Source of the DNA: a virus | Strand: one strand, 5' to 3' | DNA length: 23,570 nucleotides | Virus record (IMG/VR): IMGVR_UViG_3300044837_000155 | Location: 1 to 23,570 of that record | In this document: positions 1 through 7,196 of the stretch, piece after piece | How positions within the stretch are numbered: the stretch's first letter is position 1 | Layout: each line of letters opens with the position of its first letter | The notes under the pieces: generated by a model | What the model saw: the letters and a program-made list of their open reading frames with translations, nothing else | Database searches by the model: none | Told to the model about the DNA's origin: nothing | Made by a program: the position numbers and the translations under genes

Positions 1-2
1 CC

Positions 3-131
3 AAGGTCGAACCGGGCGCAGGCTATCCGATCGGTGACGATGGCAGCGTTCGGTTGCCCGGCCAAGACTGGACGATGATCGCTCAGGGAAAGTTCGGCTG
101 GCGATACCCTTCGATGCACCAAGTTCTCTAA
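3..131 (+). CDS. 3' end of a plus-strand gene cut by the window edge
   Basis: Only the last 42 codons are visible, ending with TAA at 129-131. The peptide is rich in Gly and aromatic residues (ending GKFGWRYPSMHQVL) and looks like natural protein. The gene runs against the late operon and converges on the minus-strand gene that ends at 128, with the two stop regions overlapping by a few bases. An antisense minus-strand frame is also open to the edge, so the strand is not certain. I do not recognise the family. Confidence 0.45.
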   Translation, partial: KVEPGAGYPIGDDGSVRLPGQDWTMIAQGKFGWRYPSMHQVL

Positions 132-679
132 ACCACCGGGACATGAAGCGAGTCAAAGTCCCAGCCGGTTTCGTTCTGGCTGACCATTTGGAAGGTCTGG
201 TACTGGTATTTTCCTTTGCTCGCCTCGCAGAAAAAGAACCAATGAACGAGGGTGGGGAAGCCCGAATAGACGACGCTGAACAGCAACACCTGCTGGCTTT
301 CGATCGCCAGGCGATGCGAGGTCAACCCCTCCGCGAGGTTGGTGGCGGTCACGATCTCCCCCAACCCAGGCTGCGTTTCATCCTCCAATTCCAGCGCATC
401 CCCCGCGGCGAGCGTCGCCTTGGGGCGCTGGGGGATGACCCAGTATCGATTCTTCGTCGTGTCATCCGCCTGACCGCCCGGCCCGGTCGCCACAACCAGC
501 CCCAGCACTCCTTCATCCACCCTGACGCCGGGGATATGTGTCGGCCTGCGATTGTTCATGAAGTCGGCGCGGAGCTGGTCCAGCACCTCGATCGGGTGGT
601 TGAGGTTTTCGGCGGAGAGTTCCGCCAGCGGAGGGTTGCCCCTGACGAAGCGGCGGAGGGGTCGGTTGTCGGGGGTCAT
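128..679 (-). CDS. Hypothetical protein downstream of the tape-measure region
   Basis: A 183-aa protein with no signal peptide or membrane segment that I can see. The N-terminal part (about 1-45) is rich in Arg, Asn and Pro. The rest alternates short hydrophobic strands with polar turns (for example HRLAIESQQVLLFSVVYSGF), which suggests a mostly beta fold. The ATG overlaps the stop of the previous gene as TGATG, so translation is probably coupled. The position, two genes after the tape-measure protein, is where siphoviruses encode distal tail, baseplate or adhesion-module proteins. A minor tail role is therefore a positional guess only; no family motif was recognised. Confidence 0.7.
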   Translation of the reverse strand: MTPDNRPLRRFVRGNPPLAELSAENLNHPIEVLDQLRADFMNNRRPTHIPGVRVDEGVLGLVVATGPGGQADDTTKNRYWVIPQRPKATLAAGDALELEDETQPGLGEIVTATNLAEGLTSHRLAIESQQVLLFSVVYSGFPTLVHWFFFCEASKGKYQYQTFQMVSQNETGWDFDSLHVPVV

Positions 680-1626
680 CAGGCTTTGCCCTCGATGGCC
701 GAGACGAGGTCCATCTTGTCGAAATCGGCTTCAAAATAGAGCTTATCGACGAGCCAGCCATTGCCCAGGATCTTCCCCTTCAAATACTCGCCCTTGAGCG
801 GGTCAACATCGTTGGGAGTGCGCCCGGTTTTGGTGTCCACGAACAGTAATAGCGGGTCCCATCCCGGACCGTCTGGAGGTAACGGTCGCTTGCGAAATCG
901 GTAGGTTGTTAACCAGTTGAAGCGGGCCTTGCCCGTCACCACCTTTTGATCTTTCAGGTCCGCGAGGTTGGTCGGAATCGGTGACTCGACGTGCCCCGTG
1001 ATCGACTCGCATAGCCATTCGCGGGGCTTACCCCCCTGCCAGTCTTTCGCGTTGAGCTTGCGGGCATACAGCTTGGCCTTGGCGTCGGGACTTTCGTTTT
1101 CGAGGTAGGTGATCTCCAGCGTTGTTTCCGGCAAGAGATATGGAGCCACCGCGTAGTTGTAGTCCCATCCATTTTTCTCGACGGGTGGTGATGGAAAGGG
1201 CGTACCAGCGCCAACCGGCGTCGTATCGCGCCCGGTGCGGCTGGACTGGGGGGGCTTATATCCCACGATCATGAGCGCGGCGTCTCGATTGCGGTTGGTT
1301 GTAGTATTGATGCTGACGCCGTTGTAAACCACATCCAGCAGGCGGCGGCGCACCTTGACGTAGTAGATGGCGATGCGTATCCCGGTGCGACTCCCGCTGA
1401 CCGGCCGCACGTTGACGCGTCGCACCACCAGATCCGCCAACTTCGGGTGTGGCTGGCCGGCGGAGGGGATGGAGATGCCGTTGTCCTGCGCCTCCAATGC
1501 CTTTTGCGAGATATCGGTATCGGAGGTCAGCCCATCCACGCGGAAGCCGCGCGCGAGCATGCCGCTTTTGTCGTCCTCTTCGTACTCATGGGGCGCAACG
1601 AGATCGGGTATGATGGAAATGGCCAT
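679..1626 (-). CDS. Hypothetical protein, possible tail-tip component
   Basis: A 315-aa protein starting with ATG 39 bp after the tape-measure stop, with no strong Shine-Dalgarno visible. It is mixed alpha/beta in character, with strand-like stretches (IRIAIYYVKVRRRLLDVV, around residues 83-100) and many Lys/Asp pairs. There are no transmembrane segments and no catalytic motif that I can name. In lambdoid and HK97-like siphoviruses the gene after the tape measure usually encodes the distal tail protein or a minor tail protein, so that is the best positional guess. I do not recognise the sequence. The next gene overlaps its stop, so both are co-translated. Confidence 0.75.
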   Translation of the reverse strand: MAISIIPDLVAPHEYEEDDKSGMLARGFRVDGLTSDTDISQKALEAQDNGISIPSAGQPHPKLADLVVRRVNVRPVSGSRTGIRIAIYYVKVRRRLLDVVYNGVSINTTTNRNRDAALMIVGYKPPQSSRTGRDTTPVGAGTPFPSPPVEKNGWDYNYAVAPYLLPETTLEITYLENESPDAKAKLYARKLNAKDWQGGKPREWLCESITGHVESPIPTNLADLKDQKVVTGKARFNWLTTYRFRKRPLPPDGPGWDPLLLFVDTKTGRTPNDVDPLKGEYLKGKILGNGWLVDKLYFEADFDKMDLVSAIEGKA

Positions 1627-1665
1627 AGGGGATGGGTTAGGGGTGGCGCGAGGCGAGGGTGGGAC

Positions 1666-3396
1666 TTAATTGAGGCCGAGCAACTTGCTGTCGAAGCGTT
1701 CAAGGATGTCCAGAATGCGGGCGAGGGTGATTTCGGATTGAGATCCCGCGTCAGTTTGATTCTCGTTGATGCCGTCCACCCCATTCCCCATATGCAGGCC
1801 TAGGTCGCGGGCACGTGCCGATCCCAAGGCCGGGTCTGATCGCATGGTCAACGCCCCGATCTTCCCCAATGCAGAATCGGTCATTCCCGCTGCGCGGAGA
1901 CGAGCCTGTGTTTCGGGATTCAGGTTGTATGGATCGCCAAACAAATCCGTGGCGATGTTGGTCACCGCCGCCATGCCCCCGCCGCGCACTTCCAGACCGG
2001 CGCGGAAAGCGCGAAGCGAGGCAACGCCTTCCAGCATCGCGCGATTCTTCCCCTCCCTGGACGTGGCGCGACGGATGCTCGACTCAACGCCGCGGATATT
2101 CCCCAGTGCATCCTCATCGTCCAGATGCAGCCCGCGATTCTGCACCCGCATCTCACTCAGGCCGATACGGGTATCGCTATCGAACCTAAGCAGTTGCATC
2201 CGCGTGCCGCCCAGCTTGGCGAGGTTGCTGATCTCCAAATCTTTTCCGGCAAGAAGTCCCGCCGTACGTGCGCGGACGGCCGCCGCTGCCCCAATGCCCT
2301 TGCCGTTGAAAAAGGCGTCCACCTTTTGCGCGCGTTCGAGCGACTGATCTCCCTCGATTTCGATCTTCTCGCGCTCGCGCACCAGATCGATGTGCGCCTT
2401 GACCGTCTCGGCTCTGGCGATGGAGAACTGGTCCCCGCCCACCTGCGCCGACGCCACGCCGAAGCCTTCCAATGCCAGCCGGGTTTTGATCTTCTCGTTC
2501 AGAGCCTCGCTCGCACCGGTGAGCTTGTCGAAGGCGCTGAACAGACTGCCGATGACTGGGATGGAGGCCAGCCCTTGAAGCGTGCCGAGCTTGCCCTGCG
2601 CGCTGAGCACTGGATCGCTGGACATGCTCAGGCCGACACCTCGACCGGTATCGAGCGCGGCATTGGCCAATTGACCCGTGAAGTGGGCGGCGTATCCAAA
2701 AGCCCCGCCGCGCAAAAGTCCGCGAAGGCTTCCTAGCCCGCTTCCCGGCTTATCCTCATCCTCCTCTGGCCCAAACAGCCGCTCGCGCACCTGCGCCTTC
2801 AACGTCTCGCGGCGCATACGGCGAATCTCATCGGCGGCCCCAGCGCGGATGGCCGATTCCCGCTGACTGAAACGCCCTCGCACCGCCGGGCCATGAATGC
2901 CAACATCCTCCGGCTCTTCGATATATTCATACGGCTTCCCAAAGATTGCCTCCCGCGCAGCCTTCATCGTCTCGTCGGCTCGCGCCCTCGCTGTATCATT
3001 GCGAACCCCGCGAAGGATTGCGGCCTGCGCGCCACGAAACTGCGCATCGCGAGTACCAAATCTCCCTCGCACGGACGGTCCATATGAACCGAATCCCTGA
3101 TCGAAATTAGGCGGTTCCTGATAGACGGGCCGCTGCGCCAGCCCCAGGTTCCCCGCCTCCGCCTGCACCTGCACCTTGACGATCTCATTCGTCAGTTGTG
3201 ACCGCAGCTTGCCCAGCGCCCGCTTCACCGCGGTCTGCTCGAAATCAATCTCCGGCTTGAGCTTCAACCCCTCGCTGATCTGCTTGATCCGCGCGTTCAG
3301 CGTGGGAATGGCGGCGCGCAACGTCTCCACGTCCACGCCCACGCCTAAAACTATGCCGCTTCCACCAATGCGGGCGCTGCTAAGAGGTGCCACCAT
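1666..3396 (-). CDS. Tail tape-measure protein (short)
   Basis: At 576 aa this is the longest tail gene. It lies directly after the G/GT-type chaperone pair, the standard place of the tape measure, which sets tail length and occupies the tail lumen. Residues 1-90 are amphipathic helix with a coiled-coil look. Residues 106-153 and 169-209 form an internal duplication sharing the core GP-x-VRGRF and ending in (I/L)FG. About 217-270 is Gly/Ala-rich and mildly hydrophobic, and the rest is helical and charged. The ATG at 3396 follows GGAG with 7-nt spacing inside the end of the T frame. At the usual 0.15 nm per residue the tail would be roughly 85 nm. The identification rests on position, length and helicity rather than a conserved motif. 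Confidence 0.75.
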   Translation of the reverse strand: MVAPLSSARIGGSGIVLGVGVDVETLRAAIPTLNARIKQISEGLKLKPEIDFEQTAVKRALGKLRSQLTNEIVKVQVQAEAGNLGLAQRPVYQEPPNFDQGFGSYGPSVRGRFGTRDAQFRGAQAAILRGVRNDTARARADETMKAAREAIFGKPYEYIEEPEDVGIHGPAVRGRFSQRESAIRAGAADEIRRMRRETLKAQVRERLFGPEEDEDKPGSGLGSLRGLLRGGAFGYAAHFTGQLANAALDTGRGVGLSMSSDPVLSAQGKLGTLQGLASIPVIGSLFSAFDKLTGASEALNEKIKTRLALEGFGVASAQVGGDQFSIARAETVKAHIDLVREREKIEIEGDQSLERAQKVDAFFNGKGIGAAAAVRARTAGLLAGKDLEISNLAKLGGTRMQLLRFDSDTRIGLSEMRVQNRGLHLDDEDALGNIRGVESSIRRATSREGKNRAMLEGVASLRAFRAGLEVRGGGMAAVTNIATDLFGDPYNLNPETQARLRAAGMTDSALGKIGALTMRSDPALGSARARDLGLHMGNGVDGINENQTDAGSQSEITLARILDILERFDSKLLGLN

Positions 3397-3398
3397 CT

Positions 3399-3632
3399 CT
3401 AAACTCCTAATCCGGTGTAGCGGTACGGTTCGATCACGACATCGGGCGGGCCTTCGGACTCCGCGTCGTCGAGATACTTGAGCCGGGCGCGGAACTCCCC
3501 GAAGGAAATCGCGTAGGCGTCCGCGACTTGCGAAAATCCCGCTTCTACGCGGAAGCGGAGCGCGGCCCAGTCGGTTCCCCGCCCACCGTCACCGACGGTG
3601 AAACCGTCGAGTAGGTCAGCGGGGCCTGCGGG
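3399..3632 (-). CDS. Tail assembly chaperone T extension, made by -1 frameshift (GT)
   Basis: This is the -1 frame entered from the upstream chaperone gene at the CCCAAAC heptamer. From the CCC codon at 3632 it adds 77 aa, so the fusion would be 158 + 77 = 235 aa. The frame is open upstream to 3743 but has no start there supported by a Shine-Dalgarno. The extension carries DWAALRFRVEAGF and GEFRARLKYLDD, which look like folded protein, and it ends just ahead of the tape-measure start. In lambda, gpGT links the tape measure to tail-tube subunits, and the T part is translated only as a fusion. The arrangement here matches that model. The slippage itself is inferred from sequence. Confidence 0.75.
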   Translation of the reverse strand, partial: PAGPADLLDGFTVGDGGRGTDWAALRFRVEAGFSQVADAYAISFGEFRARLKYLDDAESEGPPDVVIEPYRYTGLGV

Positions 3633-4105
3633 TTTGGGAGGTCGGGCCCGCCATCGCCGTAGGTGGCGGATTTGCTGGCGGAGTCCACCACTTCGTTCGC
3701 CGGGGTTGGGCTGATCCCGAACGGCTCCAGCAACCGCCAGCACACCTCATCGATCGTGCCGCGCGGCAATTCCGGCATCATCGTCGCGGCGTTGGCCGTG
3801 GCGTAGGCGCGTTTGACGATGTTCGCGCCCGCCTCGGGCGCTTCCTTCAAAAACTCCAGGAACGCCTCCATCGGGTCCCGGTTGCGATGGTGCTTGTCGA
3901 AGCCGTTCAGCTCCGCTGCGATCTCGAATTTCTCCAGACCGGAGGACCTGAGATTCTCCAGCACGTCGGCCTTGAGCCGTTTGCGGTAGAGTGGGACGAA
4001 CCCGTTAGCCTCGGGCTTGGCCGGGTCCCCGAACACGTCGTAGAGGGAGAGGTGCGCGAAACGATGTTCAGCGCCGTCCCCCGTGGTATGGGTGAAGGTG
4101 TCCAA
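3545..4105 (-). CDS. Tail assembly chaperone (G-like)
   Basis: A 186-aa cytoplasmic assembly factor by analogy with lambda gpG, encoded between the tail-tube candidate and the tape measure. It starts at TTG (4105) behind AGGAAACGCAA; no ATG occurs near the N-terminus. Residues 1-140 are mixed helical (KRLKADVLENLRSSGLEKFEI, then a segment around EAFLEFLKEAPEAGA). The last 45 residues are low-complexity Pro/Ser/Thr/Gly and contain the slippery site at codons 157-158. In most G genes the zero frame stops soon after the slip; here it runs 28 codons further. The frameshift architecture is the strongest evidence for the family. Confidence 0.75.
   Translation of the reverse strand: MDTFTHTTGDGAEHRFAHLSLYDVFGDPAKPEANGFVPLYRKRLKADVLENLRSSGLEKFEIAAELNGFDKHHRNRDPMEAFLEFLKEAPEAGANIVKRAYATANAATMMPELPRGTIDEVCWRLLEPFGISPTPANEVVDSASKSATYGDGGPDLPNPQAPLTYSTVSPSVTVGGEPTGPRSASA
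3584..3638 (-). promoter_or_regulatory. -1 programmed ribosomal frameshift site with downstream stem-loop
   Basis: On the minus strand the heptamer C CCA AAC lies at 3638-3632 in the X-XXY-YYZ register of the chaperone frame (codons CCA and AAC). Slipping back one base gives CCC AAA and enters the T frame. About 22 nt downstream, CGACGGT (3609-3603) can pair with ACCGTCG (3599-3593) across a 3-nt loop. A second, mutually exclusive stem joins CACCGTC (3600-3594) with GACGGTG (3590-3584). The spacer is longer than in classic stimulators, so the stem may matter less than the heptamer. Confidence 0.8.
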
Positions 4106-4136
4106 TTGCGTTTCCTATCCGTGAAAAGGGGCGCGT

Positions 4137-4169
4137 AAAACCCCCGGCTCGCACGCGCGAGCGCGGGGG
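4137..4169 (-). terminator. Intrinsic terminator after the tail-tube candidate
   Basis: Read on the minus strand, a GC-rich hairpin (arms 4169-4157 and 4152-4141, loop GCGT, one bulged base) is followed at once by TTTT at 4140-4137. It begins 15 nt after the stop at 4185 and ends before the chaperone start. A terminator or partial terminator directly behind a highly expressed tail-tube gene lowers expression of the chaperones and tape measure, a common design in siphoviruses. Confidence 0.75.
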
Positions 4170-4184
4170 ACGCGCAAGATTGCG

Positions 4185-4574
4185 TTAGGCGAACGACGTG
4201 GTGTTGCTGCCGGCGTTCTGGAGACGCCAGGTGCAGCCGACCGCCCCGCGCGTGCGGGCGTGGCTGATGCTGAGTCCGGCCATGATGTAGAGGCCGGCGC
4301 AGGTACAGGACGTATCGATCGTCACCGTGCAGGATGCGCCCGCCGAGGTCATGGTGCCCATGCCGGGGTTGAATGCCCCGGATTGGACGAAGCCGTTGAC
4401 CGTCACGTTCTGGACGGGCGTGCCCGAACCGAGGAAGGCGCCATAGCTGCCGTTATTCGTTCCATAGGACGAGACGTTTTCCACGTCCTGACTTTCATCC
4501 AGGGTAAAGCTTTGAAACACGCCCGCTCCGCTGGGGAGCGTGATGTTGCCGTTTTTCGGATTCGCGAGTGCCAT
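4185..4574 (-). CDS. Putative major tail (tube) protein
   Basis: A 129-aa protein, Gly/Ser/Thr/Asn-rich and strand-forming throughout, as expected for a tube subunit, but no family motif was recognised. The call rests on position: between the tail-terminator candidate and the G/GT chaperones, with a strong AAAGGAG 8 nt before the ATG and an intrinsic terminator right behind. Both suggest high, separately controlled expression. Two nearby cysteines (TSCTCAG, about residues 88-94) and a third near the C-terminus are unusual for such a protein. It is shorter than the usual 150-250 aa tube protein, so a small decoration-type tail protein is possible. Confidence 0.55.
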   Translation of the reverse strand: MALANPKNGNITLPSGAGVFQSFTLDESQDVENVSSYGTNNGSYGAFLGSGTPVQNVTVNGFVQSGAFNPGMGTMTSAGASCTVTIDTSCTCAGLYIMAGLSISHARTRGAVGCTWRLQNAGSNTTSFA

Positions 4575-4887
4575 AGAGGATGCTCCTTTGAGCGAGTGGG
4601 GGTGCGGGGGGCGCGAGGAACTGGTTCATCTCGCGCTGCCAGGGAGTGGCCACATACTTCTGTGGCACGGGTTTACGTTGGAAAGCCTCGCCGATTTTTT
4701 CAGTGAGTTCGGCAGTGAACGATGAGTAATCGAGGAAGGGGAAGAGCTGCTTGACCACGACCAGAAGTTGATCCTTGGTCGCGATCCCCGGCCCGCCATC
4801 CGTGAAGATGATCACGGCGCTGCCGGTGTTGGGGTCCTTGGCGGTCCAGTGCCACCAGTGGAGATATTTGCCGTTGACGAGGGGCAT
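4495..4887 (-). CDS. Hypothetical protein between tail terminator and tail tube
   Basis: A 130-aa product whose ATG overlaps the stop of the preceding gene (TAATG). The N-terminal 32 residues are aromatic-rich (KYLHWWHWTAKDP) and strand-like. Residues 35-80 are helical, followed by a Pro-rich stretch (LAPPAPP). The last 26 codons overlap the start of the tail-tube candidate by 80 bp in another frame. That is much longer than the usual 1-4 bp overlaps here and the residues there look like random basic sequence, so the functional part probably ends near residue 104. Family unknown. Confidence 0.65.
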   Translation of the reverse strand: MPLVNGKYLHWWHWTAKDPNTGSAVIIFTDGGPGIATKDQLLVVVKQLFPFLDYSSFTAELTEKIGEAFQRKPVPQKYVATPWQREMNQFLAPPAPPLAQRSILYGTRESEKRQHHAPQRSGRVSKLYPG

Positions 4888-5051
4888 TACTTCTTCGAGC
4901 CGTCGTCGGCGGACGTTAGCTTGGCCCCAGGGAACTTGGCTTCGAGATGTTTCTTGACATCGGCCTCGGTCTGCACCGCGTCGCCGTCAATCGTCATCTC
5001 GCGTTCCACTTCGCCAAGTTTGAACTTGACCTGCCAATGCTTGAGTTCCAT
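4887..5051 (-). CDS. Small hypothetical protein (54 aa)
   Basis: A short charged protein beginning MELKHWQVKFKLGEVEREMT and ending in a Lys-rich tail. GGAG lies about 7 nt before the ATG at 5051, and the TAA overlaps the ATG of the next gene, so it fits the coupled operon. It looks like a strand-strand-helix fold. It lies between the tail-terminator candidate and the tail-tube candidate. No family recognised. Confidence 0.7.
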   Translation of the reverse strand: MELKHWQVKFKLGEVEREMTIDGDAVQTEADVKKHLEAKFPGAKLTSADDGSKK

Positions 5052-5071
5052 CAGATGCTCCAAAAGGGGTG

Positions 5072-5503
5072 TTAAGAAATCGAATATTGATAGTCCACGA
5101 CCGATTCAAACTCCGTCGCGCCCGCCGAGTTTTGCGGGAGATACATCGTCGTCACCGGGTCCCCCAGCCGCGTCACGTTGTTCACGCGCCCCGAGGTAAG
5201 GGTAAGAATTGCTTCGTCGAATGCAGTCATGACCTTTTCGATATTGGCGATGGCCATCGCCCGCCCCACCGCCACCGATTTGAAGCGGTAGATCGGTTCG
5301 CTGAACAGCACGCCGCCGTACTTGCTGGTCATGGGTGCGGCGAGCTGCTGAATGACGAGGTACGGTTGCACCGCCCCCTCAGCCGCCATGTCCCAGAACA
5401 CCGCCCATGTAGTTCCATCGCCGCGCAGGTTCCCCGTAAATGCGGTGGTGAGTGCGGAAGTAGCCGCACCCTTCGCGTTGATGGCGGCTTCTAAGGTGTT
5501 CAT
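5072..5503 (-). CDS. Putative tail terminator / tail completion protein
   Basis: A 143-aa protein directly after the HK97 gp10-like gene, overlapping it by ATGA. This is the standard slot of the tail terminator (lambda gpU, HK97 gp11, DUF3168-like), which caps the tail tube and joins it to the neck. The phrase AVQPYLVIQQL in the middle resembles the PYVVI core common in such proteins. The C-terminal strands (TEFESVVDYQYSIS) also fit. I see no motif strong enough to be certain, so the call depends on order plus this weak resemblance. Confidence 0.55.
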   Translation of the reverse strand: MNTLEAAINAKGAATSALTTAFTGNLRGDGTTWAVFWDMAAEGAVQPYLVIQQLAAPMTSKYGGVLFSEPIYRFKSVAVGRAMAIANIEKVMTAFDEAILTLTSGRVNNVTRLGDPVTTMYLPQNSAGATEFESVVDYQYSIS

Positions 5504-5829
5504 CCGCCGCCGCCTTCCAGGATGTCAATGATCCCCGGCAATGCCTTGTAGGTGGCGCGGAGCAGGAACGGGTTGGCCCGCTGCTTCACGGTGCCAAACT
5601 CGTTGAACGCCGAATAAAACTTATCGACGTAGACGTAATAACCCGAGCCATCCGGCTTCACGAAGTATCGGATGCTCTTCGCCAGCTCCAGCGTTTTCTT
5701 CGGGGCCTCGTCGTAGATCATGCGCGTGTGGTATTCCGCCGCATCCGACAATCGCGGAAGGATCTCCGCCAGCGCCGTTTGCACGATCTCCTCTTCGTCG
5801 AGCACCACTTGTGGGCCGTCGTTATTCAA
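5500..5829 (-). CDS. HK97 gp10-like tail-component protein
   Basis: A 109-aa neck/tail-completion protein of the HK97 gp10 family, involved in joining tail to head. The signature is the C-terminal stretch YSAFNEFGTVKQRANPFLL, matching the family's (Y/F)-A-x-x-x-E-x-GT-x-x-x-x-A-x-PF(L/M) pattern. The N-terminal half is helical and acidic. The likely start is TTG at 5829, preceded by AGGTGA, overlapping the end of the upstream gene by a few bases; no suitable ATG exists. Next in the operon comes the tail-terminator candidate, the usual order. Confidence 0.8.
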   Translation of the reverse strand: MNNDGPQVVLDEEEIVQTALAEILPRLSDAAEYHTRMIYDEAPKKTLELAKSIRYFVKPDGSGYYVYVDKFYSAFNEFGTVKQRANPFLLRATYKALPGIIDILEGGGG

Positions 5830-6832
5830 AGCTCACCTGGCTCCCCGGATTGCGTATCAGCGTGGTCCATGAGAAGTGGCCGGGGTTGGCCTTGTTGGTC
5901 AGAATCCGCCCGTTGCCGTTTATGGTCAGGGCCGTGACCGAGAGGTTCGCGGGGTTGCGCGTGAGGTCCAGCGTGAAGTTGTCGTTGAGCGTCAACGCGC
6001 CCGTGATCGTGTCCCCGGCGCTGGCCTTGCGCAGGTCGAAGGTCAGCGTGCCGCCGATCGTGAGGTTGGCGATGGTGCCCGCCCCGGTAATCCTGCAATC
6101 GCCAGAGGATTGCGTGATCACCCCCGCCGCCGCGCCACTGGTCAGGTTCAGCGTCCCGCCCGATTGGAAGATGTTGGTCCAGGTCAGTCCCGCGCCACCG
6201 TTGAGCACCCCGCCGGTCTGGTTGATGGTCGCGAGCGTCGCCACTTCCGCCGCGTCCGAAGTCGCCAGTCCGGTCGTGCCGCCCAAGACGTAAATGACGT
6301 TCGAGGCATGGGTCCCGATGATCCGCAGCGGCTCCAGCCCGCTGTCCGCCGATGATTGCGAGGTGTTCAGAACCGTGATCGTCGTCTGCACACTTCCGAA
6401 GTCATGCTTCCAACGGTTCGGTCCACTGCCGGTGACGCTGGTGTTGTTCCCCGCCGCCCCGAAGGTCGCCACCGTCGCCGGCTGGATCAGGTGCGAGCGC
6501 TTGCGCACCAGGATGGTGCCCGTCGCCGGGGTGGTCGGCGTGTTGGCGACGGTGTAGTCGAAGGTGTCGGCGGTGACGTTGCTGATCGTCGCGTTGATGT
6601 TGTAGTCGGTCTGCACCGCCCCCGAAACCAGCACCACGTCGCCGTTGCTGTAGCCGTGCGCCGTGCTGGTCGCGGTGGCCGTGGTGGACGTGCGGGTGAT
6701 GCCAGACACGCTCTTGACCAGTTGATTCGTCAGCCCCGACGTGCCCGTGTAGGTCATCGGGACGGCCAGGCTCGCCAGGGTCGCGGTGTTGAGCAGGCCC
6801 AGGTCCACGGTGGCGGATGAGTTGGCGGCCAC
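5822..6832 (-). CDS. Repeat-rich beta-structured phage protein (possible virion appendage)
   Basis: A 336-aa Thr/Gly/Asn/Ser-rich protein. Residues about 43-105 form a domain often seen in phage structural proteins (HGYSNGDVVLVSGAV and YNINATISNVTADTFDYTV). Residues 180-336 are a ladder of short strands (GTLNLTSGAAAGVITQSSGD) like autotransporter or beta-solenoid passenger repeats. The start used is GTG behind CAGGA. The frame stays open 33 codons upstream to 6931 and encodes sensible sequence (an INWQTAANWS segment typical of the N-terminus of such repeats) but contains no ATG, so the true start is unclear. It sits in the neck cluster, suggesting a surface fibre or head-tail decoration. Confidence 0.75.
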   Translation of the reverse strand: MAANSSATVDLGLLNTATLASLAVPMTYTGTSGLTNQLVKSVSGITRTSTTATATSTAHGYSNGDVVLVSGAVQTDYNINATISNVTADTFDYTVANTPTTPATGTILVRKRSHLIQPATVATFGAAGNNTSVTGSGPNRWKHDFGSVQTTITVLNTSQSSADSGLEPLRIIGTHASNVIYVLGGTTGLATSDAAEVATLATINQTGGVLNGGAGLTWTNIFQSGGTLNLTSGAAAGVITQSSGDCRITGAGTIANLTIGGTLTFDLRKASAGDTITGALTLNDNFTLDLTRNPANLSVTALTINGNGRILTNKANPGHFSWTTLIRNPGSQVSFE

Positions 6833-6959
6833 CGCGTCCTGCGAGGTCGTGGGGGCGAGCAGCAGGGACCAGTTGGCGGCGGTCTGCCAGTTGATGCTGC
6901 CGGCGGCGGTTTGGAGGGAATTATATGCGATGGGACACCTGCTGGGTTATGATGGGGGG

Positions 6960-7187
6960 ATGAGCGAACGTGAATGGCTGCGCGTGGTTCAGCAAACCTT
7001 GATTTTGAACGCTGGTAAAATGCTTACCGATCCATCGCTTTCAATGCTTGAGTCGGTCGAGGAACAAACCCACATGGAATCGATCCGGGAACACATCCGA
7101 GAACTGTACGATCTGGTTTCCGCGAAAATACAAAGCCAGCCACCAAAATCGTCCAGCATTTCACCGTTGGGGGACTTAGGGAGCTGA
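6960..7187 (+). CDS. Small plus-strand hypothetical protein A
   Basis: A 75-aa helical, charged protein starting MSEREWLRVVQQTLI, with a Ser/Pro-rich C-terminus. It is read against the late operon and precedes a second plus-strand gene by 9 nt, so the two likely form a small unit. The ATG at 6960 follows a G-run; an in-frame ATG at 6930 would add 10 residues. A 12-codon ORF (6925-6963) with GGAGG 7 nt upstream ends by ATGA overlap with this start and could couple translation. The DNA looks more A/T-rich than the flanking structural genes. Function unknown. Confidence 0.6.
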   Translation: MSEREWLRVVQQTLILNAGKMLTDPSLSMLESVEEQTHMESIREHIRELYDLVSAKIQSQPPKSSSISPLGDLGS

Positions 7188-7196
7188 CGCGAATCG

